Shown here: positions 1 to 10,321 of the stretch, piece by piece | Layout of the letters: each line of letters begins with the position of its first letter | Position numbering within the stretch: the first letter of the stretch is position 1 | DNA from: Streptomyces sp. MST-110588 | GTDB taxonomy: Bacteria; Actinomycetota; Actinomycetes; Streptomycetales; Streptomycetaceae | Length of the DNA stretch: 64,000 bases | NCBI RefSeq assembly: GCF_022695595.1 | Contig: NZ_CP074380.1 | Location: 2,659,501 to 2,723,500 of the forward strand | Direction of reading: 5' to 3' | The notes under the pieces: generated by a model | Database searches by the model: none | Told to the model about the DNA's origin: nothing | The model's input: only the letters and a program-made list of their open reading frames with translations | Made by a program: the position numbers and the translations under genes

Positions 1-1086
1 GGCGACGACGGGCACGGGACCGTGGACGAGGCAGGGGACGAGGCAGGGAGCCACGGCCGGCACACCACACCGCCCGCCGAAGCGGCCAAGGCGGCCAAGG
101 CGGCCGAAGCGGCGCAAGGCTGGGAGCGGGTGGCCGCACGCCCGTACCCGTCCGTCTCCTCCGCCGTACGGGCCGGTGAGATCACCGTGCTCTCCCATCT
201 GTCCGCCGAGCACCCGCGGACCGAGGTCGAGGTGGTACGGCTGACCGCGGACGGCACCGGCACGCCGCTGGCCGCCATCGGCTCGTACGCCGAAACCCCG
301 GTGATCACCGCCCGCCCGCGCTTCGTGACGGCCGGCGAGCGGGAGATCCCCTGCGCGGTGCTGCTGCCGACCGGGTACCGGGACGCCGACGGCCCGCTGC
401 CGGTCCTCATGGACCCTTACGGAGGGCCGCACGGACAGCGTGTGGTGGCCGCGCACAACGCCCACCTCACCTCTCAGTGGTTCGCCGACCAGGGCTTCGC
501 GGTGATCGTGGCGGACGGCCGGGGCACCCCGGGCCGCTCACCGGCCTGGGAGAAGGACATCTGCCGGGACGTGGCGGCCAAGGCCCTCCAGGACCAGATC
601 GACGCGCTGCACGCACTGGCCGGCAGCTTCCCCTTGGACCTGGGCCGGGTCGGCATCCGCGGCTGGTCCTTCGGCGGGATGCTGGCCGGGCTGGCGGTGC
701 TGCGCCGCCCCGACGTCTTCCACGCGGGTGTGGTGGGCGCGCCGGTCACCGACCAGCGGCTGTACGACACCCACTACACGGAGCGCTATTACGGCCACCC
801 CGACCAGGACCCGGAGGTGTACCGCGTCAACTCCCTCGTGGACGACGGCGGTTTGGTGGAGGCCGCCGATCAGCACCGGCCGATGCTGATCATGCACGGG
901 CTGGCCGACGACAACGTGGTCGCCGCGCACACCCTGCGGCTGTCCTCGGCGCTGCTGGCCGCGGGCCGCCCGCACGAGGTGCTGCCGCTGTCGGGCGTCA
1001 CCCACATGACACCGCAGGAGCAGGTGGCGGAGAACCTCCTGCTGCTCCAAGTCGCGTTCCTCAAGCGGTCCTTGGGGATGTCCTGA
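1..1086 (+). CDS. S9 family peptidase (prolyl oligopeptidase/DPP-IV type), 3' part
   Basis: The reading frame is open from the first base, so the 5' end, including any beta-propeller domain, lies outside the window. The visible part is the alpha/beta-hydrolase catalytic domain of family S9 serine peptidases. The nucleophile Ser sits in GWSFGG (near base 660), the Asp in LADDN (near 905) and the His in GVTHM (near 1000), the expected order for the family. The family cleaves short peptides after Pro or Ala. An alanine-rich linker (repeated AAKAA) precedes the catalytic core. A GTG at 22 is in frame but is probably internal. A strong hairpin follows at 1140-1174. The downstream peptide importer fits a peptide-use setting, but co-function is inference. 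Confidence 0.85.
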   Translation, partial: GDDGHGTVDEAGDEAGSHGRHTTPPAEAAKAAKAAEAAQGWERVAARPYPSVSSAVRAGEITVLSHLSAEHPRTEVEVVRLTADGTGTPLAAIGSYAETPVITARPRFVTAGEREIPCAVLLPTGYRDADGPLPVLMDPYGGPHGQRVVAAHNAHLTSQWFADQGFAVIVADGRGTPGRSPAWEKDICRDVAAKALQDQIDALHALAGSFPLDLGRVGIRGWSFGGMLAGLAVLRRPDVFHAGVVGAPVTDQRLYDTHYTERYYGHPDQDPEVYRVNSLVDDGGLVEAADQHRPMLIMHGLADDNVVAAHTLRLSSALLAAGRPHEVLPLSGVTHMTPQEQVAENLLLLQVAFLKRSLGMS

Positions 1087-1139
1087 GCGACCCCGCGGGA
1101 CACCGGCGTACGGACCGCCGGACGAACCCGTGACCACCT

Positions 1140-1174
1140 GCCGGCCGGGACCCCGTGGAGGCGTCCCGGCCGGC
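1140..1174 (+). terminator. Intrinsic terminator after S9 peptidase gene
   Basis: Perfect 12-bp inverted repeat (1140-1151 with 1163-1174, arm GCCGGCCGGGAC) with an 11-nt loop, 53 nt after the stop codon. There is no T-tract, which is common for Streptomyces terminators. Confidence 0.7.
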
Positions 1175-1484
1175 TCACGGCACCCGCACGGCCGTACGCT
1201 GTCCAGCGTGTCGCGTCCGTATATCGGAGTTGCGACAGTCAAGTTACCGGGCTGTTAAGGAAGTTGGGCACGACATGTCGCCCATGACGCCCACCGTCCG
1301 CGCCTGTCAAGCACGCCGCCGCGTCAATCTGCGCAATCTTCGCTCAAGAAGCGATCCCGGTGAATGTCCGCACACGTCATCCCCTTGACTCCGCCATAAA
1401 TCACTTGCGAAAGTCCGCTCAATCAGCGGTGCGACCGTGCGCCGCTCCACGTTCCAAGAGAACTAGGCGCGGGGGCACTTCGCG
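1175..1484 (+). promoter_or_regulatory. Presumed promoter/leader region of the first peptide importer operon
   Basis: This gap holds no credible gene. It should carry the promoter for the permease at 1485. A TTGACT hexamer at about 1385-1390 could be a -35 box, but no convincing -10 box follows at normal spacing. A small inverted repeat (CCGCT-CAAT-CAGCGG) lies near 1415. The promoter assignment is inference from position. Confidence 0.35.
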
Positions 1485-2519
1485 ATGACTAGTCCATCCC
1501 AGGCCGCGGTGACCAAGACCGACACCCCAGGACTTGGACCGGAAAGTCTGATCAAGCAGAAGGACCGCAAGAGCGGCGAGCTGACCGGCCGCTCCCCCGG
1601 TCAACTGATGTGGCTCCGCTTCCGCAGGGACCGTACCGGGGTGACCTGCGCGGTCATCGTACTACTGTTTTTCGTCCTCGCCGCGCTCGCCCCGGTGATC
1701 TCCAAGCTGTACGGCAAGGACCCGTACACCCTGTACGGCAACGAGGACTTCAACCTGCTGGACGAGTTCGGCTACCCGATGGCACCCAACGGCGGCATCT
1801 CGGGCGACTTCTGGTTCGGCATCGAACCCTCCCTGGGCCGGGACGTGTTCACGCAGTTGCTGTACGGCATGCGCACCTCGCTGGGCATCTCGCTGGCCGT
1901 CACCATCCTGGTCGTCATCACCGGAACCGTCCTGGGTGTCACCGCCGGGTACCTGGGCGGCAAGGCGGACTACTGGCTCGGCCGGCTGATCGACTTCCTG
2001 CTCGCCTTCCCGAGCCAACTGACCTTCGTGGCCTTCATGCCCGTCGTCGTGGCCCTGTTCGTACCGCCCTCGGACGAGACCCCGACGTACGTCCGCGTGG
2101 TGGCGCTGATCATCGTCCAGTGGTTCCTGGGCTGGATGGGCCTGGCCCGGCTGCTGCGCGGACAGGTGCTCTCGCTGCGCGAGAGAGAGTTCGTCGAGGC
2201 GGCGAAGATCACCGGCGCGTCACCGTGGCGGATCATCCGCAAGGAGCTGCTGCCCAATGTGGTCACGCCCATCCTGGTGCAGAGCACGTACATGCTGCCG
2301 CTGTTCGTCACGGCGGAGGCCGGCCTGTCCTACCTGGGCGTCGGGATCATGGAGCCGACGCCCGACTGGGGCCGGATGTTCCACACGGCGGGCAGCGTCT
2401 ACGAGAACGACCCGACCTACTTGTTCTTCCCCGGCGTGACGATGGTGATCTTCGTTCTCTGCTTCAACCTGCTCGGGGACTCGGTCCGGGACGCCTTCGA
2501 CCCCAAGTCGGGGCGCTGA
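1485..2519 (+). CDS. Peptide ABC transporter permease, DppC/OppC type
   Basis: 344-aa inner-membrane permease of the binding-protein-dependent (BPD) family. A hydrophilic N-terminus of about 60 residues is followed by a first membrane segment (about residues 65-85) and a block of membrane segments after residue 140. The EAA-type cytoplasmic loop that docks on the ATPase is seen as EFVEAAKITGASPWRIIRKELLPN. It would form the translocation channel with the DppB-type permease at 4645. The gene is placed before its binding protein, an unusual order compared with the two importer operons downstream. No strong ribosome binding site is visible before ATG 1485, so an alternative start cannot be excluded. 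Confidence 0.9.
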   Translation: MTSPSQAAVTKTDTPGLGPESLIKQKDRKSGELTGRSPGQLMWLRFRRDRTGVTCAVIVLLFFVLAALAPVISKLYGKDPYTLYGNEDFNLLDEFGYPMAPNGGISGDFWFGIEPSLGRDVFTQLLYGMRTSLGISLAVTILVVITGTVLGVTAGYLGGKADYWLGRLIDFLLAFPSQLTFVAFMPVVVALFVPPSDETPTYVRVVALIIVQWFLGWMGLARLLRGQVLSLREREFVEAAKITGASPWRIIRKELLPNVVTPILVQSTYMLPLFVTAEAGLSYLGVGIMEPTPDWGRMFHTAGSVYENDPTYLFFPGVTMVIFVLCFNLLGDSVRDAFDPKSGR

Positions 2520-2623
2520 CAGCTCACTTGAGGGGGACGGCTGCCACCCCCGCACCGGTCGCCCGCCGGATGCGTCAGGCAGCGCTCATGGACACCAACT
2601 GACAGGCAGGTGCTTTCCACGTC

Positions 2624-4426
2624 ATGAACACCTTCTCCGCGCGCAGAGCGCGTGCCGTGGTCGTGGCCCTGGCGGCCGGATCGCTCGCGCTGACCGCCTG
2701 TTCCAGCGGCGGTGGTACCGGCAAGAACAAGGAGGGCGCGAACGACAAGGAGGCCGCCGCCCAGGCCAAGGCCGTTCCGCTGGCCAAGGCCGCCGACTCC
2801 AACGGCCCCGCGTTCACCGTAGCGGGCGCCAGGAACGGCGGCACCATCCGGGTCTACGCCCGGGACAGCTACAACCACCTGGACCCGGCACAGATGTACG
2901 TCAGTGACCAGGGCCTGCTCTCCCGGCTGATCTTCCGCGGGCTGACGACCTTCCGGACGGACGAGAGCGGCAAGAAGATGGTGGTGGGCGACCTGGCCAC
3001 CGACGCCGGCCAGATGTCCGACGGCGGCCGGACCTGGAAGTACACGCTCAAGGAGGGCATCAAGTTCGAGGACGGCAAGCCGATCACCTCGGCCGACATC
3101 CGGCACAGCATCGAGCGGATGTACGCCAAGTTCATCACCGACGGCCCGATCTACGTCCAGCAGTGGCTCTCGGGCACCGGCACCGCCTACCGCAAGGCGC
3201 TGCCGGACGGCCCGTACAAGGGCCAGCACCTGCCCAGCTCCGTCCTGGACACCCCGGACGGCAAAACGGTGATCTTCCACTTCAAGCAGCCGCAGACCCA
3301 GCTCCCCTACGCGCTGACCATGGCCGGGTACAGCGTCGTACCCAACAGCGCCAAGGACACCAAGGACAAGTACGACGTGGCGCCGGTCTGCGCGGGCCCG
3401 TACAAGATCGCGTCATTCAAGGCCGGCAAGTCCATGAAGCTGGTGAGGAACACCAACTGGGACCCCAAGACCGACTCGATGCGCCACCAGTACGTCGACG
3501 GCTTCGACATCACCTTCAACCACCAGGCGTCGGACTCCACCAAGCGCCTGATGGCCGACCAGGGCGAGGCCAAGCACGCGATCAGCTTCACCAACTCCGT
3601 CGAGCCCACCCTGACCAAGCAGGTCCTGTCCGACCCCAGCGCCAGCAAGCGGCTCGTCCAGGGCTACCAGCCCTACGTCTGGCAGATGAACATGAACATG
3701 GACCGCATCAAGGACAAGCGGATCCGTGACGCGATCACCTACGCCATGCCCAACGGGCAGATCGTCCGGGTCAACGGCGGCAGCTACGGCGGTGAGATCG
3801 CCGGCGGCCTGCTCGCACCGACCGTCGCGGGCTACAAGAAGGGCTACGACCCGTACGGGAAGATCAGCCACCCCAACGGTGAGCCGGACAAGGCCAAGGA
3901 GCTGCTGAAGAAGGCCGGCAAGGTCGGCATGAAGCTGGTCTATGCCTACTCCAACACCGAGATCCGCCAGAAGGAGTCGGTGGTCATCGAGGACGCGCTG
4001 ACCAAGGCGGGCTTCGACGTACAGAAGAAGGAGATCGACTCCGCCTCCTGGTACGAGCAGATGGGCAAGGTCGACAACGGCTTCGACATCTACATGACGG
4101 GCTGGGGCCAGGACTGGCCGGACCCCTCCACCGTCATCCCGCCGTCCTTCGACGGCACCCAGATCCAGGACGGCGCCTCCAACTACTCCCACCTCAACGA
4201 CCCGCACGTCAACGCCGAGATCAAGCGCATCCAGCAGATCACCGACGTGAACAAGACCATCCCCGAGTGGCAGAAGCTCCACCAGTACATCGTGGAGAAG
4301 ATCAACCCGGCGGTCCCGGTCTTCTACACCAAGATGCTCCAGCTCTACGGCTCCGACGTCGGCGGCACCCGCTACAGCGACGACGTCAACTACCTCGACC
4401 CCACGACGCTCTACCTGAAGAAGTGA
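2624..4426 (+). CDS. Peptide ABC transporter substrate-binding lipoprotein (SBP family 5)
   Basis: 600-aa extracytoplasmic binding protein. The N-terminus has two Arg pairs, a hydrophobic stretch and a lipobox LTAC with Cys at residue 26, so the mature protein should be lipid-anchored on the outer face of the membrane. The rest matches the bacterial solute-binding family 5 fold (DppA/OppA), including YTLKEGIKFEDGKPITSADI early in domain I and an aromatic segment GWGQDWPDPS near residue 495. It captures peptides for the permeases at 1485 and 4645. It is 104 nt downstream of the DppC-type gene and 218 nt upstream of the DppB-type gene. Substrate cannot be predicted from sequence alone. Confidence 0.9.
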   Translation: MNTFSARRARAVVVALAAGSLALTACSSGGGTGKNKEGANDKEAAAQAKAVPLAKAADSNGPAFTVAGARNGGTIRVYARDSYNHLDPAQMYVSDQGLLSRLIFRGLTTFRTDESGKKMVVGDLATDAGQMSDGGRTWKYTLKEGIKFEDGKPITSADIRHSIERMYAKFITDGPIYVQQWLSGTGTAYRKALPDGPYKGQHLPSSVLDTPDGKTVIFHFKQPQTQLPYALTMAGYSVVPNSAKDTKDKYDVAPVCAGPYKIASFKAGKSMKLVRNTNWDPKTDSMRHQYVDGFDITFNHQASDSTKRLMADQGEAKHAISFTNSVEPTLTKQVLSDPSASKRLVQGYQPYVWQMNMNMDRIKDKRIRDAITYAMPNGQIVRVNGGSYGGEIAGGLLAPTVAGYKKGYDPYGKISHPNGEPDKAKELLKKAGKVGMKLVYAYSNTEIRQKESVVIEDALTKAGFDVQKKEIDSASWYEQMGKVDNGFDIYMTGWGQDWPDPSTVIPPSFDGTQIQDGASNYSHLNDPHVNAEIKRIQQITDVNKTIPEWQKLHQYIVEKINPAVPVFYTKMLQLYGSDVGGTRYSDDVNYLDPTTLYLKK

Positions 4427-4439
4427 GCGGCCCGGAGCA

Positions 4440-4535
4440 CTCGACGTGCCGCAGGCACCCGAAGAACCGGGAGCACCCGAAGCAGCGGATGCACCCCAAG
4501 CACCGAAAGCACCGGAAGAACCAGAAGTAAGCACC
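4440..4535 (+). repeat. Degenerate short direct repeats between binding protein and permease genes
   Basis: Just after the binding-protein stop there is a run of irregular repeats of CACCCGAAG / GCACCGGAAG-type units, roughly 16-18 bp apart. Read as protein this would give an Ala-Pro-Glu-rich stretch, but no ribosome binding site or conserved domain supports a gene. A 6-bp GC hairpin follows at 4560-4579. Together they may lower downstream expression relative to the binding protein, which is inference. Confidence 0.45.
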
Positions 4536-4644
4536 TGGCAGGGACGGCACCCGGGCGGCGCGCGCAGGGCGGAGCGCGCGTCCCCGGGGCCCTCCCCCGC
4601 GATCCCGACCCACTGCCGCCGCCGTCCTGAGAGCAGCGAACGCC

Positions 4645-5616
4645 ATGCTTCCCTTCCTAATTCGCCGGACGTTCGGCGCCATCGTCATCCTCATCCTCCT
4701 GAGCGCCTTCACCTTCTTCGTCTTCTTCTCCGCGGGCGACCCGGCACTGATGTCCTGCGGCAAGAACTGCACGGCCGACAACATCGCGCTCATCCACCAG
4801 AACCTCGGCCTGGACAAGCCGCTGATCCAGCAGTACTGGGACTTCGTGGTGGGCATCTTCGCCGGGCGCGACTTCACCGTCGGGCACTGCCCCGCCCCCT
4901 GCTTCGGCTACTCCTTCGCCACCAAGCAGAACGTGTGGGACACCATGATCGACCGGCTGCCCACCACGGCGTCGCTGGCCATCGGCGGGGCCGTCGTCTT
5001 CCTGACGATCGGCCTGGGCGCCGGGCTGCTCGCCGCCTGGAAGCGCGGCAGCCTGCTGGACAAGGGCGTCACCGGCGCGTCCATGGTCCTCAGCTCGGTG
5101 CAGATCTACATCCTGGGGCCGGTGGTGCTGGGCCTGTTCGTCTACAGCGGCATCATGGCCGCGCCCAAGTACGTGGACTTCACCTCCGACCCGGCCGGCT
5201 GGTTCATGGGGCTGCTGCTGCCGTGGCTGGTGATGTCGACGATCTTCACGGCGCAGTACACCCGTATGTCCCGCTCGACCATGATCGAGCAGCTCCAGGA
5301 GGAACACGTACGGACGGCCAAGGCCAAGGGCATGCCGCGCCGCTACGTCTTCCTGCGGTACGCCTGGCGCGGCTCGCTGATCCCGATCGTCACCATCCTC
5401 GGCATGGACCTGGGGTCGCTGTTCGGCGGCGCCATGATCACCGAGTACACCTTCTCGCTGGCCGGGCTGGGACGGCTGGCGATCAACTCCGTCACCACCC
5501 TCGACCTGCCCATGGTGATGGGCGTGCTGCTCTTCAGCGCGTCCCTGATCCTGCTGTTCAACATCATCGTGGACGCGACGTACGCCTTCATCGACCCGCG
5601 CGTGCGCCTGTCCTAG
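4645..5616 (+). CDS. Peptide ABC transporter permease, DppB/OppB type
   Basis: 323-aa BPD-family permease with a membrane segment at the extreme N-terminus (LIRRTFGAIVILILL) and five more after residue 105, the usual DppB topology. The ATPase-docking EAA loop is present as EEHVRTAKAKGMPRRYVFLRYAWRGSLIP. A region with four cysteines (SCGKNC near residue 35 and HCPAPC near 80) lies in the external loop before the second membrane segment. This is unusual for DppB proteins and could form disulfides outside the membrane. The stop is 11 nt before the ATPase start, indicating an operon. Confidence 0.9.
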   Translation: MLPFLIRRTFGAIVILILLSAFTFFVFFSAGDPALMSCGKNCTADNIALIHQNLGLDKPLIQQYWDFVVGIFAGRDFTVGHCPAPCFGYSFATKQNVWDTMIDRLPTTASLAIGGAVVFLTIGLGAGLLAAWKRGSLLDKGVTGASMVLSSVQIYILGPVVLGLFVYSGIMAAPKYVDFTSDPAGWFMGLLLPWLVMSTIFTAQYTRMSRSTMIEQLQEEHVRTAKAKGMPRRYVFLRYAWRGSLIPIVTILGMDLGSLFGGAMITEYTFSLAGLGRLAINSVTTLDLPMVMGVLLFSASLILLFNIIVDATYAFIDPRVRLS

Positions 5617-5627
5617 GAGAGCCTGAC

Positions 5628-6692
5628 GTGACCACACCACTGACCAAGGCCGAGGGCACGCCGGCCCCGGCGGGAACGGACCCCTTCTTGTCCGTCCGCG
5701 ACCTGTACGTGCGGTTCTCCACCGAGGACGGCATCGTCAAGGCGGTCGACGGGCTCTCCTTCGACCTGGAACGGGGCCAGACCCTGGGCATCGTCGGCGA
5801 GTCCGGCTCCGGCAAGTCCGTGACCAACCTGGCCGTACTGGGGCTGCACAACCCCAAGACCACCGTGGTCACCGGGGAGATCGTGCTGGACGGCCAGGAG
5901 CTGACCGGCGCCCGGGAGAAGACCCTGGAGCGGCTGCGCGGCAACAAGATGGCCATGATCTTCCAGGACGCGCTGACCGCGCTGTCCCCGTACTACACCG
6001 TCGGGCGGCAGATCGCCGAGCCCTTCATCAAGCACACCGGCGCGAGCCGGCGCGAGGGGCGGCAGCGGGCGGTGGAGATGCTCACCAAGGTCGGCATCCC
6101 GCAGCCGGCACTGCGGGTGGACGACTATCCGCACCAGTTCTCCGGCGGTATGCGCCAGCGCGCCATGATCGCCATGGCGCTGGTCTGCAACCCGGAGCTG
6201 CTGATCGCGGACGAGCCGACCACCGCTCTGGACGTCACCGTGCAGGCCCAGATCCTGGACCTCCTCAAGGACCTCCAGCAGGAGTTCGGCTCGGCGATCA
6301 TCCTGATCACCCACGACCTCGGGGTCGTCGCGAACACCGCGGACGACTTGCTGGTGATGTACGCGGGCCGGGCCGTGGAGCGCGGCTCCGTCAAGGAGAT
6401 CCTCGCCGAGCCGCAACACCCGTACACCTGGGGCCTGTTGTCCTCGATGCCGCGGCTGTCCTCCGACGTGGGCGAGGAGCTGCACCCGATCCCCGGCGCC
6501 CCGCCGAGCCTGCTCGACCCGCCGTCCGGCTGCCCCTTCCACCCCCGGTGCGGCTTCGTGCAGGAGGTCGGCGAGGACCGCTGCGCCGGCGAGCGCCCGC
6601 CGCTGGCGCCGGGACGGGCCTCGGCCTGCCATCTGACACCCGAACAGAAGCACGACTTCTTCACCGAGCAGATCAAGCCCCGGCTGGGCTAG
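5628..6692 (+). CDS. Peptide ABC transporter ATP-binding protein, DppD/OppD type
   Basis: 354-aa ATPase. The start is GTG 5628, chosen because GGAGAG lies just upstream (5616-5621) and the domain begins at once; the same frame is open far upstream but non-coding there. Walker A GESGSGKS (about residue 50), Q-loop IFQDALTALSP, signature FSGGMRQR, Walker [14 protein letters not shown] and switch His ITHDLG are all present, so it should hydrolyse ATP. The C-terminal oligopeptide-transporter extension carries four conserved cysteines (GCPFHPRC...C...C). It pairs with the ATPase at 6705. Confidence 0.93.
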   Translation: MTTPLTKAEGTPAPAGTDPFLSVRDLYVRFSTEDGIVKAVDGLSFDLERGQTLGIVGESGSGKSVTNLAVLGLHNPKTTVVTGEIVLDGQELTGAREKTLERLRGNKMAMIFQDALTALSPYYTVGRQIAEPFIKHTGASRREGRQRAVEMLTKVGIPQPALRVDDYPHQFSGGMRQRAMIAMALVCNPELLIADEPTTALDVTVQAQILDLLKDLQQEFGSAIILITHDLGVVANTADDLLVMYAGRAVERGSVKEILAEPQHPYTWGLLSSMPRLSSDVGEELHPIPGAPPSLLDPPSGCPFHPRCGFVQEVGEDRCAGERPPLAPGRASACHLTPEQKHDFFTEQIKPRLG

Positions 6693-6704
6693 GGAGCAAC
6701 CACG

Positions 6705-7868
<1,164 letters not shown>

Positions 7869-7896
7869 CCCGGTCTCGACAGCCTCCGCTCGGAAC

Positions 7897-7938
7897 GGGC
7901 CCCGCCTCCCACACCCCCGCACGAGGGAGGCGGGGCCC
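7897..7938. terminator. Bidirectional terminator between convergent importer operons
   Basis: Perfect 14-bp inverted repeat (7897-7910 with 7925-7938, arm GGGCCCCGCCTCCC) with a 14-nt loop, placed between two convergent stop codons. It should end both transcripts. Confidence 0.85.
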
Positions 7939-7951
7939 GGTCTCGCGGTGC

Positions 7952-9226
7952 TCACCAGGGGCCGGCGTCCCCACTGCCGTCCGGCCGTGGGCCGGCCTGC
8001 GGACCCGCCCGTGTGCCACCGTCCACCTGCGTGCCGTCCTCCGTCCGCATACCGGCCCGAGCGCCGTCGTCCGCCGGCGGACCCGCCGGTGTGCCACCGT
8101 CTGCTCGCGTGCCCTCGTCCGCCGGCGGCACCACGTGGCGCTCCTCGGCGAAGTGACAGGCCGAGTCGTGTGCCGCGGGCCCGCCCAGCAGCCGGAACTC
8201 AGCCGGTACGGCCAGCGCCGGCACCTCCAGCGCGCACCGCTCCCGGGCTTTCCAGCAGCGCGTACGGAAACGGCAGCCGGAGGGCGGATCGGCCGGCGAG
8301 GGCACGTCCCCGGCCAGCAGGATGCGCTCCCGGCGGGCGCGCGCGTCGGGGTCGGGCACCGGTACGGCGGACAGCAGGGCCTGGGTGTACGGGTGGGTGG
8401 GGTGGTCGTAGATCTCCTCGTCCGTACCGGTCTCCACCAGGCGGCCGAGGTACATCACCGCCACCCGGTCGGAGATGTGCCGGACCACCGACAGGTCGTG
8501 GGCGATGAAGACGTAGGAGAGGTCGAACTCGCGCTGGAGCTGCTCCAGGAGGTTGACGACCTGGGCCTGTACGGAGACGTCCAGCGCGGAGACCGGCTCG
8601 TCGGCGACGATGACCTCGGGGCGCAGGGCCAGGCCGCGGGCGATGCCGATGCGCTGGCGCTGGCCGCCGGAGAACTGGTGCGGATAGCGGTTGATGTACT
8701 CCGGGTTCAGACCCACGACGTCCAGCAGCTCCTGGACCTTCCGCCGCCGGTCGCCCTTCGGCGCCACCTCGGGGTGGATCTCGTACGGCTCGCCGATGAT
8801 GTCACCGACCGTCATCCGCGGGTTGAGCGAGGTGTAGGGGTCCTGGAAGACCATCTGGATGTTGCGGCGTACGGCCTTCAGCGCGCGCCCCGACAGCCTG
8901 GTGATGTCCTCGCCCCGGTACAGGATCCGGCCGGCCGTCGGCGCTTCGAGGCCGACCAGCATCCTGGCCACCGTCGACTTCCCGCAGCCCGACTCGCCGA
9001 CGATGCCCAGCGTCTCGCCCCGGGCCAGGTCGAAGGAGACGCCGTCCACGGCCTTGACCGCGCCGACCTGCTTCTTGACCACGATGCCCCGGGTCAGTGG
9101 GTAGTGCTTGACCAGGCCCCGTACCTGAAGGACCGGTTCGCCGGCGGCCGTACGCGCCACCTGCGGCTCCCGCGTCACCTCCCGCTCCGCCGCCGCCCCG
9201 CCCCCTCCCTGGTCACCGCGCCGCAT
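7952..9226 (-). CDS. Peptide ABC transporter ATP-binding protein, DppF type (second operon)
   Basis: 424-aa ATPase, last gene of the second importer operon; its ATG overlaps the end of the DppD-type gene by 14 nt. Walker [10 protein letters not shown]-loop [12 protein letters not shown], signature FSGGQRQR, Walker [14 protein letters not shown] and switch His IAHDLS are intact. It is close to the DppF-type gene at 15955-17013, with one stretch almost identical in DNA (8646-8897). Both ends are extended: an N-terminal Gly/Ala/Arg stretch and a C-terminal tail of about 70 residues made of degenerate DGGTxAG-like repeats, which the paralogue lacks. The tail is probably disordered. Confidence 0.92.
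   Translation of the reverse strand: MRRGDQGGGGAAAEREVTREPQVARTAAGEPVLQVRGLVKHYPLTRGIVVKKQVGAVKAVDGVSFDLARGETLGIVGESGCGKSTVARMLVGLEAPTAGRILYRGEDITRLSGRALKAVRRNIQMVFQDPYTSLNPRMTVGDIIGEPYEIHPEVAPKGDRRRKVQELLDVVGLNPEYINRYPHQFSGGQRQRIGIARGLALRPEVIVADEPVSALDVSVQAQVVNLLEQLQREFDLSYVFIAHDLSVVRHISDRVAVMYLGRLVETGTDEEIYDHPTHPYTQALLSAVPVPDPDARARRERILLAGDVPSPADPPSGCRFRTRCWKARERCALEVPALAVPAEFRLLGGPAAHDSACHFAEERHVVPPADEGTRADGGTPAGPPADDGARAGMRTEDGTQVDGGTRAGPQAGPRPDGSGDAGPW
8646..8897. repeat. Near-identical tract shared with 16484-16735
   Basis: This 252-bp segment inside the DppF-type gene matches 16484-16735 at every base except three (8780, 8784, 8786), by direct reading at a constant offset of 7838. The flanks diverge more. 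It covers the signature-motif and Q-loop region. Confidence 0.85.
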
Positions 9227-10310
9227 CGAGCGTCTCCTTCCAGAAGTGGCAGGCGCTGGCCCGGCCGTGCGCCACGTCGTACAGCGGCGGCCGGTCGGTG
9301 ACGCAGACGTCCTGGGCCATCGGGCAGCGCGGGTTGAACTCGCACCCCGGCGGGATACGGGTGAGGTTGGGCGGCAGGCCCTTGATCGCGTACAGGTCCC
9401 GGCCCTTGCGGTCCAGGCGCGGGATGGAGTCCAGCAGGCCGCGGGTGTACGGGTGGGCCGGGGCCTTGTAGAGGTCGTGCACGGGAGCCGTCTCCATGAT
9501 CCGGCCCGCGTACATCACCGCGATCTTGTCGGCCACGTCCGCGACCACACCCAGGTCATGGGTGATCAGAATGAGTCCCATGTTGTACTCGCGCTGCAAC
9601 TCCGCGAGCAGATCCATCACCTGGGCCTGCACCGTGACGTCCAGCGCCGTCGTCGGCTCGTCCGCGATGATCAGATCCGGCTCCAGCGCCAGCGCCATCG
9701 CAATCATGATCCGCTGACGCATGCCCCCGGAGAACTGGTGCGGGTAGTCCCCCACCCGCTGCCGGGCGGCCGGGATGCGGACCCGGTCCATCAGCTCGGC
9801 CGCCCTGCCGCGCGCTTCCTTGCGCGACAGGCCGGCGTGCACCTCGTACATCTCACCGAGCTGCGCCCCCACGCTCAGGACGGGGTTGAGCGCGGAGAGC
9901 GCGTCCTGGAAGATCATCGCCATCTTCGCGCCGCGCACCTTGCGGCGCTCCTCGGCGCCGAGCTTGAGCAGGTCCCGCCCCTGGAAGAAGATCTCCCCGC
10001 CGGTGACGAACCCGGGCGGGGAGTCCAGGATGCCCATGACGGCCTGCGCGGTGACGGACTTGCCCGAGCCCGACTCCCCCAGGACGGCCAGCGTCTCCCC
10101 GGCGGCCACGCGGTAGCTCACGCCGTTGACGGCCTTGGCGACCCCGTCGCGCGTACGGAACTCCACCTTCAGATCCCGTACGTCCAGCAGCCCGGCCGGC
10201 GGCGTCCGCGACGAGCCCGATTCCTGCGGCGTATCCGGCGTACCTGGTGTGCCCGGCGTACGCGGTCCGTCCGGCGTACGCGGTCCGTCCGGCGTGTCCT
10301 GCGTCGTCAT
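9213..10310 (-). CDS. Peptide ABC transporter ATP-binding protein, DppD type (second operon)
   Basis: 365-aa ATPase. ATG 10310 is the start; the same frame stays open further upstream but there it covers the coding region of the permease. Walker [10 protein letters not shown]-loop [11 protein letters not shown], signature FSGGMRQR, Walker [14 protein letters not shown] and switch His ITHDLG are present. The C-terminal Cys motif GCEFNPRC is also present. The first 35 residues are Pro/Thr/Gly-rich and partly coded by an 18-bp tandem repeat (10254-10289). It starts 11 nt after the DppC-type stop and overlaps the DppF-type start. Confidence 0.92.
   Translation of the reverse strand: MTTQDTPDGPRTPDGPRTPGTPGTPDTPQESGSSRTPPAGLLDVRDLKVEFRTRDGVAKAVNGVSYRVAAGETLAVLGESGSGKSVTAQAVMGILDSPPGFVTGGEIFFQGRDLLKLGAEERRKVRGAKMAMIFQDALSALNPVLSVGAQLGEMYEVHAGLSRKEARGRAAELMDRVRIPAARQRVGDYPHQFSGGMRQRIMIAMALALEPDLIIADEPTTALDVTVQAQVMDLLAELQREYNMGLILITHDLGVVADVADKIAVMYAGRIMETAPVHDLYKAPAHPYTRGLLDSIPRLDRKGRDLYAIKGLPPNLTRIPPGCEFNPRCPMAQDVCVTDRPPLYDVAHGRASACHFWKETLDAAR
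10254..10289 (-). repeat. 18-bp tandem repeat coding PDGPRT
   Basis: Two perfect head-to-tail 18-bp copies (10254-10271 and 10272-10289) in the N-terminal linker of the DppD-type ATPase, with a degenerate partial third copy. In-frame repeat expansion of a disordered linker is the likely explanation. Confidence 0.8.
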
Positions 10311-10321
10311 CTGCCGGCTCC

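Noticed and set aside
4440..4535. Ala-Pro-Glu-rich peptide between the binding protein and permease of the first operon
   Set aside because: The frame joins non-coding DNA to the downstream ATPase frame and has no start signal of its own; treated as a non-coding repeat.
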